This document shows, one piece after another, positions 1-6,433 of a stretch of DNA of 64,000 nt. Within the stretch, counting starts at the first letter, position 1. Each line of letters begins with the position of its first letter. This DNA comes from HyVt-105 sp049975425 (lineage in GTDB: Bacteria > Bacteroidota > Bacteroidia > Bacteroidales > VadinHA17), in assembly GCA_049975425.1 (NCBI GenBank), contig JBNGDI010000008.1:40424-104423 (forward strand). The letters are read 5' to 3'. The notes under the pieces are model-generated. The model made no database searches. It saw only the letters and a list, made by a program, of their open reading frames with translations, and was not told the DNA's origin. A program made the position numbers and the translations under genes.

Positions 1-54
1 GCTTTTTGAATTTCCTTTTTCTCTGTATTTGGGCCACCGTGATGATCTTTTCAT
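1..54 (-). CDS. possible 5' end of a gene cut by the window edge
   Basis: An ATG at 54 opens 18 codons that run without a stop to the window edge (basic N-terminus beginning MKRSSRWPKY). An AGAAGGG-like ribosome site lies 8-14 bases upstream, and a TATATTTG -7 element lies at 74-81 on the same strand. No family can be recognised from 18 residues, and the frame could be open by chance. It is reported only because promoter, ribosome site and ATG are correctly ordered. Confidence 0.25.
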   Translation of the reverse strand, partial: MKRSSRWPKYREKGNSKS

Positions 55-140
55 CCAGATGAACCCTTCTGACCAAATATAACAGAAAATTTGAATGATT
101 CCTTTCCGGAAAAATGATTATTCTGCAGGCCGGTTAGTAT

Positions 141-182
141 AAAAAAAAGGCTGCAGCGGAAACCCCCAGCCCGCTGCAGCCT
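141..182 (-). terminator. Rho-independent terminator after the TonB receptor
   Basis: A perfect 12-bp stem (AGGCTGCAGCGG / CCGCTGCAGCCT) with an 11-nt loop is followed on the minus strand by eight T. It starts 26 bases after the receptor stop codon and closes the ACT/TonB operon. Confidence 0.88.
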
Positions 183-207
183 ATCACCACTCCTCACAGG
201 AGGGGGC

Positions 208-2628
208 TCAGAAATCGATCCTCAGCCTTATAAAGAAATTTCTTCCGGGTTCCACATCCACCGTTCCCCGGTTGGAGGTCAGGTGGTTTCTCCAGGCCCG
301 GTCGGTGATATTTTCCACCCCTGTATACAATCTGAGGGAGGCAGGCCCCAGTTCCAGCGGTACGGTCTGAACATAGGCATGATAAACGGCATAACCGGGT
401 GTGGAACGTTCCCCGTCCGCAATCCGGTGCTGGTCGGCGGCAAATTCCGATTTGACAGTCACCTGACCCGCCTTTTCTATTCTGTATCCGGCAAACAGGT
501 TGCCGTTGAAAGGAGGTATCAGGGGCAGGGCATCGCCCGAATCCAGGTCACGGGCATAAACAAAACCTGCCGAACCTCCGGCAAAGAACCTGCTTGCCGG
601 CATCACTTTCCAGTTCAGATCGAATCCTGTAAGCAGACCGCGGTCGATATTGGTATTCACCAGGGCAGGAAGGGTGTCGGTTACCCAGGTATCGGACCCG
701 GTATACACATTATATATGTATTCCCCCGGCATTTCGGTAATCAATCCATTCACCCGGTTCAGAAATGCATTGAAACCCAGTTCCAGGGAAGAGGTCCATG
801 TTCTCCATCCCAGGTCAGCCGACCAGCCGGTTTCAGGTTCCAGGGCAGGATCTCCCACCCTCACCGTGGAACCCAGGTCGATATACTTGAACCTTTCTTC
901 AAGGGAAGCCGACCGGTAGGCACGCGCCAGGGAAACGGCAAGATCGGAAGAGCCTGTTACATGCACCAGCATACCGGCATTCAGGCTCCAGGAAAAATCT
1001 TTTTCCTTCCCTTCCGGAAAAGTAATGCGCTGATTGGGTGGTGTTTCGTTCAGCGTACCGTTCATAACCAGAAACACGGGATCACGGGCTTCCTCGTTAC
1101 TGATGAAAATTGCGTCGAACCTTCCTCCCAGTTGCAGCCTGAACCGCCGATCCTGCAGGCTTATCTCATCATGAAAAAACACGCCGGCACTTGTAAACCG
1201 GGATTCCGGAATAGGTATTTCTCCCCTTTCCAACTGGTTTATGGCAGTTACTTCCCCCTCTCCATCCAGCATTTCGATCTGTATGTATTTGGTGCGGGTG
1301 GTAAACAAATGCCGCGACCACAGATCAGCCCCTGCCACCAGGGAATGATTCCCTCCCGGAGCCCATTGGCTCTGAAAACTGATGCCTCTGGTACGGTGCA
1401 GACCATAGGGAGTAAAATAGAGTGGGGTGGTGATCCGGGTGGGGGTCTCCACCGGCGGGGTATTGGGATGAACAATCACGTCCCTGAGTATATCCTGGTA
1501 AAAAGCTTTTACCGACCAGTTTTCCAGCATCCTGCCAGGAGTACCGGTCAGCTGAAAATAACAGAGGTCACGAATGGCTCTTTTGTACGTGGCTTCGGCT
1601 GTTGCCGGGAATGCCAGCCCGCCGGGAATACCCACATCCCCCGCATACATATGTTGCAACCCGGCACTGAGTTCCAGTTTATCGGTAAGCATCACTCCCG
1701 CATCGGCTATGAGGCTGCGGTCATGGAACTGGCTGTTGGGCAGTTCCCCAATGGGGGTGCGGGTATCATCGGCTCCCCGCAGGTTACCCGAAAGGGATGC
1801 CCGCCATTTGCGGCTTCCGGCTTCAAGGCGCAGTCTGCCCGTATGCATGGCGTTCACCGATTGCCACCCCGATGTTATATTTCCTTTCAGGGTAAATGAA
1901 TCCGCATACCCGGCTTTCCGTGTAATGATATTGACCACTCCCCCCAGCGATCCGGAACCGTAGAGTGAGGAGGCAGCTCCTTTGATCACCTCCACCCTTT
2001 CCACATCGGCGGGATCAATCAGCGACAGGGCGGCGGCCAGATCTGTGGCGGTTTCCAGCCGGTTGCCGTCAACCATGGCAATGATCCTGTTCTCTCCCAA
2101 CCCGCGAATATTCAGGCTGGTAGCCCATATCCCGTCACGCACCAGGTTGATACCCGGCTGCGCATTCATCATTTCCGAAAGGGTAGGATACGGCCGGGCT
2201 TCAATCTCACCAGACTGCACAACCGCAAACGGCAACACCGATTCACGCAGGGGTTTTGTCTTCCGCAAGCTGGTCACCACCACTTCTCCCAGCTCGGCCT
2301 GCCGGGGTTTCAGCGCCATGTCCACCTGCACGTTTTGCCTGTCGACATGCATCTCCATCCGGAACGGTTCGAAACCCACATAGCTGGTTTCGATCACCAC
2401 CCGTCCATACGGCACATTGGTAAACTCATAATATCCTGCGGTTGAGGAAACGGTATGACGCACGTTCACCACTCCGCCGGCTGTGGCAGCCTGCAGGGAA
2501 ATGTGCGCTGCCGGAAGAGGATTTGAATTTTCAGCATGGATCACCCGTCCGGTGATTGTAGCCTGCTGGGCCATCAGCGGCATGTTCATGCCCAGCAGAA
2601 GAACAACAATTGCATTACATTTTTTCAT
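208..2628 (-). CDS. TonB-dependent outer-membrane receptor
   Basis: An 806-residue outer-membrane active transporter powered by TonB/ExbBD. An N-terminal signal peptide (MKKCNAIVVLLLG...MAQ) is followed by a carboxypeptidase-regulatory-like beta-sandwich at about 22-110, typical of Bacteroidota receptors. The plug domain at about 115-240 contains RVEVIKGAASSLYGSGSLGG and VNIITR, the signature of siderophore/heme/cobalamin receptors. The 22-strand barrel ends in Phe (RLRIDF). No SusD partner is adjacent, which argues against a glycan system and for a small metal complex or cofactor. The start overlaps the end of the upstream ACT gene by 14 bases, so the two are translationally coupled. The substrate is unknown. 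The hydrogenase-linked context and a Rex box at the operon promoter suggest iron or a cofactor needed under reducing conditions; that is inference. Confidence 0.9.
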   Translation of the reverse strand: MKKCNAIVVLLLGMNMPLMAQQATITGRVIHAENSNPLPAAHISLQAATAGGVVNVRHTVSSTAGYYEFTNVPYGRVVIETSYVGFEPFRMEMHVDRQNVQVDMALKPRQAELGEVVVTSLRKTKPLRESVLPFAVVQSGEIEARPYPTLSEMMNAQPGINLVRDGIWATSLNIRGLGENRIIAMVDGNRLETATDLAAALSLIDPADVERVEVIKGAASSLYGSGSLGGVVNIITRKAGYADSFTLKGNITSGWQSVNAMHTGRLRLEAGSRKWRASLSGNLRGADDTRTPIGELPNSQFHDRSLIADAGVMLTDKLELSAGLQHMYAGDVGIPGGLAFPATAEATYKRAIRDLCYFQLTGTPGRMLENWSVKAFYQDILRDVIVHPNTPPVETPTRITTPLYFTPYGLHRTRGISFQSQWAPGGNHSLVAGADLWSRHLFTTRTKYIQIEMLDGEGEVTAINQLERGEIPIPESRFTSAGVFFHDEISLQDRRFRLQLGGRFDAIFISNEEARDPVFLVMNGTLNETPPNQRITFPEGKEKDFSWSLNAGMLVHVTGSSDLAVSLARAYRSASLEERFKYIDLGSTVRVGDPALEPETGWSADLGWRTWTSSLELGFNAFLNRVNGLITEMPGEYIYNVYTGSDTWVTDTLPALVNTNIDRGLLTGFDLNWKVMPASRFFAGGSAGFVYARDLDSGDALPLIPPFNGNLFAGYRIEKAGQVTVKSEFAADQHRIADGERSTPGYAVYHAYVQTVPLELGPASLRLYTGVENITDRAWRNHLTSNRGTVDVEPGRNFFIRLRIDF

Positions 2629-2881
2629 GGTTTAACCGGTTTTTGAGTACAACTGACTTGACTTCCACTCCGTGAAGCCGGCCAAGCTGTCCGGTCAGGG
2701 ACCCTATTTCGTCGGTCGTTCCTTCCAGCACCAGTGAGATGATGCTGGCATGGGTATCGCGCAGGGGTATCCCCTGGCGTCCGATGATGATCTCACCATG
2801 TTGCGAAAGGATGCGGTTCAGTGCCTGAACCACTTCTTTATCCAGTATCAGAATAATAGCTGTGCCGATTCTCTTTTCCAT
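2615..2881 (-). CDS. TM1266-type iron-only hydrogenase system regulator (ACT-like fold)
   Basis: An 88-residue protein resembling the TM1266 family, small ACT/NikR-C-like proteins normally found beside [FeFe]-hydrogenase maturation genes (hydE, hydF, hydG). Visible features are the beta strand RIGTAIILILD, helix residues 16-26 (VQALNRILSQH), a GIPLRD turn, SIISLVLEGTTDEI, and a final strand VEVKSVVL, giving beta-alpha-beta-beta-alpha-beta. No DNA-binding domain is present, so any regulatory role would be through ligand sensing or protein contact; the family's molecular function is not settled. No maturase gene is in this window. The gene instead opens an operon with a TonB receptor. A canonical promoter and a Rex operator precede it. 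Confidence 0.75.
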   Translation of the reverse strand: MEKRIGTAIILILDKEVVQALNRILSQHGEIIIGRQGIPLRDTHASIISLVLEGTTDEIGSLTGQLGRLHGVEVKSVVLKNRLNHEKM

Positions 2882-2947
2882 CAGATTACCTCCGGATCAG
2901 AATTTTCAGGGTCCTCGGAGCCACCGAAGCAACTCCCCAGACAGTTG

Positions 2948-2965
2948 GTGTTAAATGATTAACAA
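2948..2965. promoter_or_regulatory. Rex operator overlapping the ACT/TonB promoter
   Basis: The sequence GTGTTAAATGATTAACAA matches the Rex consensus TTGTTAA-N4-TTAACAA at 13 of 14 fixed positions. It overlaps the last bases of the -7 element and the expected transcription start (about -9 to +9), a standard repressor position. The rex gene is 2.8 kb away. Confidence 0.75.
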
Positions 2966-2993
2966 AAGTAATGTTTCCCACCGATTCCGCAAA
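2963..2993 (-). promoter_or_regulatory. Bacteroidota-type promoter of the ACT/TonB operon
   Basis: On the minus strand TTTG (2990-2993) is followed by a 19-nt spacer and TACTTTTG (2963-2970), an exact match to TTTG-N19-TAnnTTTG. The implied leader is about 75 nt. Confidence 0.82.
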
Positions 2994-3114
2994 ACAATTT
3001 ATCAAAATAATAACCCATTATTTTTATTGCACAAACATTTTATATGTAAATTTAGAAATACACATAATATTTTACTATGACATAATGGTTATTTTATTGA
3101 TATTCTATTATTAA

Positions 3115-3177
3115 CTACGTTGCAATCTACGTAGATAACTACGTAGATAACTACGTAGTTATCTACGTAGTTATCTA
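3115..3177. repeat. 12-bp-phased array of CTACGTAG palindromes, with a 46-bp perfect palindrome
   Basis: CTACGTAG occurs at 3127, 3139, 3151 and 3163, with a one-mismatch copy (CTACGTTG) at 3115, all exactly 12 bp apart. Positions 3132-3177 form one perfect 46-bp palindrome built from two copies of TAGATAACTACG followed by inverted units. It lies in the divergent region 114 bp upstream of the ABC lipoprotein start. It could be a multi-dimer operator, a cruciform or a strong RNA hairpin; no T tract marks it as a terminator. Confidence 0.85.
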
Positions 3178-3290
3178 TCTCACTTCCCACTTCCTCTGGC
3201 CGGCAGGGCCGAAAAATATTGAGTGCCTGGCGTGAAAAATGCCCTTTATTCCCCGATTTGTTTATTAGTTTTGCAGGAACAGGAAGGTTT

Positions 3291-4253
3291 ATGAAAAAAC
3301 AACTGCTCAGCGGCTGCGTGGTTTCTCTGTTGCTTCTTTCCGGCTGCATGCAAAGGCACGCAGATACCGGCATCTTACGTATTGCCACCCTGAAAGGTCC
3401 CTCGGCCATTAGCATGGCCCCCCTGATCAGAGACAGCCGGAACGACAGTACCGTCCGGTACCTGCTGTTTGACGAACCCCTGCGTATCAGGGCCCTGATG
3501 CTCAGGGAAGAGGTAGACATAGCCGTGCTTCCTTCCACTACAGGAGCGCTTCTTTATAACCGGGGCGTTCCGTACCGCATTGCTGCCGTTCCTGTATGGG
3601 GCAATCTTTACCTGCTGGGGCCTTCCGGAGAAAAGTGGGACTGGAATGAAGCCGCAGAAAAACGGATCTTCCTGATGGCCCGGGGCATGACCCCGGATAT
3701 TCTGTTCCGTTACCTGGCTGCAAGGAACGGTATGGACCCGGAAAGAGAGCTGAACCTGGATTATTCCTACCCCACCCATACCGACCTGGCACAGGCCCTG
3801 GCGGCAGCAAAAGCAACCTATGGAGTGATAGGCGAACCCTATGTCAGCATGATCCTGGAAAAAAATCCCGGTCTCGACAGAATACTGGATCTGAATACAG
3901 CCTGGGAACGCATGTGGGAGGACAGCCTGCCCATGCCCCAGACGGCCATCCTGGTGCATAATGATTTTGCTGAAACCTGCCCCGAAAGGCTGGAGAAATT
4001 TCTGGAAGAATACGCCGGAGCGATTGAGTGGATCAATGCCTTCCCTGACGCGGCAGGCTACCTGTCTGATTCTCTCGGAATCATGAAGGGACCGGAAACA
4101 ATTGCCCGTTCCATTCCCTGGTCGAATATCCGGTTCCGCAGGGCCGGCGGGGTAAAGCATGCCCTTGAGGATTATTACCGCGTTTTTTATGAATTTGATC
4201 CCAGGATACTGGGAGGGAAAATGCCTGATGAATCGTTTATTTACGAAAAATAA
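3291..4253 (+). CDS. ABC importer substrate-binding lipoprotein, NitT/TauT-like
   Basis: A 320-residue periplasmic binding protein anchored as a lipoprotein: MKKQLLSGCVVSLLLLSGC has a clear lipobox with Cys19. The mature part begins ILRIATLKGPSAISMAPL, the first strand and ligand-loop pattern of the SsuA/ThiY/NMT1-like fold, and continues with EVDIAVLPSTTGALLYNRG, as in that family. The start chosen at the lipoprotein Met has an AGGAAGG ribosome site 4-10 bases upstream; an upstream in-frame ATG would place 24 residues before the signal peptide. A TAGTTTTG -7 element lies at 3266-3273. It heads a three-gene importer operon. The substrate is unknown: this branch also covers nitrate, sulfonates, bicarbonate and thiamine precursors, and nothing here discriminates. 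Confidence 0.85.
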   Translation: MKKQLLSGCVVSLLLLSGCMQRHADTGILRIATLKGPSAISMAPLIRDSRNDSTVRYLLFDEPLRIRALMLREEVDIAVLPSTTGALLYNRGVPYRIAAVPVWGNLYLLGPSGEKWDWNEAAEKRIFLMARGMTPDILFRYLAARNGMDPERELNLDYSYPTHTDLAQALAAAKATYGVIGEPYVSMILEKNPGLDRILDLNTAWERMWEDSLPMPQTAILVHNDFAETCPERLEKFLEEYAGAIEWINAFPDAAGYLSDSLGIMKGPETIARSIPWSNIRFRRAGGVKHALEDYYRVFYEFDPRILGGKMPDESFIYEK

Positions 4254-4986
4254 GCTGATCACCTTTACCTCGGTGCTGTTGCTGCTCCTTCTATGGAAGC
4301 TGGCGTCCTGGCTCATGGGCTCGGACCTGATCCTACCCTCGCCGGAAAAAACCATCGCCACCACCCTGTCGCTGCTGATCAGGGAAGAATTTTTTTCGGC
4401 GGTAGGACATACCGTTCTCAGGGGAATCACCGGCTTTGCTCTCTCCCTTGTGCTGGCCGTGGGCCTTGGCATCTGGGCCGGCACAGTGCCCGCCGTGCAC
4501 GCCGCTATCAAGCCCGTTCTGGTTACCCTGCGTTCCACACCGGTCATATCTTTCATTTTGCTGGCCCTTATCTGGTTCCGGGTGGAACAGGTACCGGTAT
4601 TTATCGCCTTCCTTACCATGTTTCCCATTGTATGCACCAATGTGATCCAGGGCATCCGGTCGCTCGACGGCGATTTACTGGAAATGGCCGAATTCTTCCG
4701 GGTACCCCGAAAACGGATTATCAGGGAATTGTATATCCCGGGCATTGCCCCTTTCCTTACCAGCGGTATTTCCACCGCCATAGGCTTCGGCTGGAGGGCC
4801 GTGATCATAGGAGAAGTGCTCAGCCAGCCCGGATTGGGTATCGGAACACAGATGCAGCAAGCCCAGACCTACCTGATGGTTTCGGAACTCATTGCATGGA
4901 CTGTCATTGCGGTTCTGATCAGTTATTTTTTCGAATGGCTTGTCACCCGGGCTGAAAACAGGTTGATACAATGGAAAGCATCATGA
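4228..4986 (+). CDS. ABC importer permease, NitT/TauT-like (SsuC/TauC type)
   Basis: An inner-membrane permease of 253 residues from the chosen ATG, with about six hydrophobic spans. The coupling helix is visible as DLLEMAEFFRVPRKRIIRE followed by YIPGIAPFLTSGISTAIGFG, the EAA-type loop of this family, and GWRAVIIGEVLSQPGLGIGT is typical of SsuC/TauC. The start overlaps the lipoprotein gene by 26 bases and follows a GGGAGGG ribosome site; the longer in-frame reading would lie even deeper inside the upstream gene. The stop overlaps the ATPase start as ATGA, so the three subunits are translationally coupled. Confidence 0.87.
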   Translation: MNRLFTKNKLITFTSVLLLLLLWKLASWLMGSDLILPSPEKTIATTLSLLIREEFFSAVGHTVLRGITGFALSLVLAVGLGIWAGTVPAVHAAIKPVLVTLRSTPVISFILLALIWFRVEQVPVFIAFLTMFPIVCTNVIQGIRSLDGDLLEMAEFFRVPRKRIIRELYIPGIAPFLTSGISTAIGFGWRAVIIGEVLSQPGLGIGTQMQQAQTYLMVSELIAWTVIAVLISYFFEWLVTRAENRLIQWKAS

Positions 4987-5705
4987 AACTTGGGGTAAGA
5001 AACATCCGGATGTCCTATCCCGGGCAGGAAATATTCAGGAATTTTACCCTTGAGTTCAGGGAAAATGCCATAACATGTATTCTGGGGCCTTCGGGATGTG
5101 GAAAAACTACCCTGCTGAATATCCTGAGCGGGAACCTTCGCCCCCAATCGGGGGAAAGGATCGGATTCGGCAACAGGAAGCTTTCGTACATTTTTCAGGA
5201 ACCCCGGCTTCTGCCCTGGAAAACTGTGACCGGGAACCTGTTGTTTCCCGTGAAGGAACAGATCCCGCCCGAAAAGCAGGAAGCCTGGCTGGGTCATTAC
5301 CTGGATCTGGTAAACCTGCAGGGCAAAGGTCATTTATATCCCTATCAGCTCAGCGGAGGAATGAAACAGCGGGTAGCCATGGCCCGGGCCTTTGCTTTTC
5401 CCTCGGATATCATCCTGATGGATGAGGCATTCCGGGGCCTGGACCTTTCGCTGAAAATGAACCTGATGGAAAGTTTTCTCCGTATATGGAAGGAACATCC
5501 CAGGACGGTGATTGCCGTTACGCACGATGTGGACGAAGCCCTGGCGCTGGGGCATGACCTGATCGTTTTCAGTCACCCGCCACTGTCGGTAGTTGACCGG
5601 ATCGGTCAGAGAAAACAGGAAGAGACCGTTTTTACCGGAAATACGGAAATACGGAACAGATTGATTTCCCGGTTAATGGAAGCAGGCCGCAATCCTGACC
5701 GTTGA
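4983..5705 (+). CDS. ABC importer ATPase, NitT/TauT-like (SsuB/TauB type)
   Basis: The nucleotide-binding subunit energises the importer. Walker A reads GPSGCGKTT near residue 37, a Q-loop FQEPRLLPW near 76, the signature LSGGMKQR near 126, Walker B DIILMDEAFRGLD near 146, and the switch His in VTHDVDEA near 182. PRLLPWKTV after the Q-loop is characteristic of the nitrate/sulfonate/taurine branch. The chosen ATG makes a 4-base ATGA overlap with the permease stop. The gene ends 18 bp from the convergent rex stop, with only a weak 4-bp hairpin between them. Confidence 0.9.
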   Translation: MKLGVRNIRMSYPGQEIFRNFTLEFRENAITCILGPSGCGKTTLLNILSGNLRPQSGERIGFGNRKLSYIFQEPRLLPWKTVTGNLLFPVKEQIPPEKQEAWLGHYLDLVNLQGKGHLYPYQLSGGMKQRVAMARAFAFPSDIILMDEAFRGLDLSLKMNLMESFLRIWKEHPRTVIAVTHDVDEALALGHDLIVFSHPPLSVVDRIGQRKQEETVFTGNTEIRNRLISRLMEAGRNPDR

Positions 5706-5723
5706 AAAAGCCCGGGGCTCCGG

Positions 5724-6362
5724 TTACTCCCTCTCCCCCGAAAGCTTTACAAAATATGCCACCTTCTCCAGAAAAGTAATAAAATCGTACGATTCTACGA
5801 ATACATTCTCCGGCACCTGGAGCGGCACAGAGGTATAGTTCAGTATTCCCCGGATACCGGCATGAACCAGCCTGGCCGTTATTTCTCGAGCCGCCTCCGG
5901 GGGAACGGTCAGAACGGCAATGCTGATCCGTTTCTCACGTATGATTTCATGAAGCTGCTCCACCGGATAGCACACGACTCCCAGGGTCACTTTGCCCACT
6001 TTGCCGGGATCGTTATCGAACGAAGCAATGATATTCAGTTTGGATCGTTTTCCCCTGAAATAATTGGTTATGGCATGACCCAGGTTCCCGAAACCCACCA
6101 CGGCCACATTGATACCCCTGGGGGTGTCAAGGATACCCGCAATCCGGCGGATGAGTTTTTTCACATCATAGCCTTTCCGCTGAAAGCTGCTGTACCCGAT
6201 CAGCATAATATCTCTTCTTACCTGTTCGGGAGTATAATGATGCAGGGCCGCCAGTTCATGAGAAAAAATATACGGCTTCCCTCCGGCAAGGTATTCCAGC
6301 AGGCTTCGCCTGTATTCGCTCAGTCTTTCAATCGTTCTGGGAGGAAGTACAGGTGATTTCAT
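5724..6362 (-). CDS. rex: redox-sensing transcriptional repressor Rex
   Basis: A 212-residue dimeric repressor that releases DNA when NADH/NAD+ is high. The N-terminal winged helix (about 7-75) includes SHELAALHHYTPEQVRRDI and GYSSFQRKGYDV, and the Rossmann domain begins VAVVGFGNLGHAI (GxGxLG at 90-95). The C-terminal domain-swap helix FVESYDFITFLEKVAYF is present. Two 13/14 matches to its usual operator lie in this window, one at the hydrogenase promoter region and one at the ACT/TonB promoter, so its local targets can be named with fair confidence. The hydA terminator separates it from the hydrogenase operon. A TATATTTG -7 element ends 6 bases before its ATG, hinting at an almost leaderless transcript. 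No Rex box was seen at its own promoter. Confidence 0.95.
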   Translation of the reverse strand: MKSPVLPPRTIERLSEYRRSLLEYLAGGKPYIFSHELAALHHYTPEQVRRDIMLIGYSSFQRKGYDVKKLIRRIAGILDTPRGINVAVVGFGNLGHAITNYFRGKRSKLNIIASFDNDPGKVGKVTLGVVCYPVEQLHEIIREKRISIAVLTVPPEAAREITARLVHAGIRGILNYTSVPLQVPENVFVESYDFITFLEKVAYFVKLSGERE

Positions 6363-6378
6363 CTAATACAAATATAAT

Positions 6379-6415
6379 ACAAAAAAAGGATGGTCCGGTT
6401 CGGACCATCCTTTCC
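6379..6415 (-). terminator. Rho-independent terminator after hydA
   Basis: Arms AAAGGATGGTCCG and CGGACCATCCTTT pair perfectly (13 bp) around a 2-nt gap, so in practice about 11 bp with a small loop. A run of T follows on the minus strand. It separates the hydrogenase operon from rex. Confidence 0.88.
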
Positions 6416-6433
6416 TGTTTCTTGTGGTTCAGA

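Noticed and set aside
283..1899. 538-codon plus-strand frame opposite the TonB receptor
   Set aside because: It is antisense to a strongly supported receptor gene and has no recognisable domain or ribosome site.
3089..3538. Minus-strand frame with repeated NYVDNYVVIYV-type residues
   Set aside because: The repeats are a by-product of the palindrome array, and most of the frame is antisense to the ABC lipoprotein gene.
3375..4808. 477-codon minus-strand frame across the ABC importer
   Set aside because: It lies opposite two well-supported genes and spans their junction; the composition is that of a shadow frame.
5706..5723. AGCC-CGG-GGCT hairpin between the ABC ATPase and rex
   Set aside because: A 4-bp stem with a 3-nt loop is too weak to call a terminator, although T residues follow on the minus strand.
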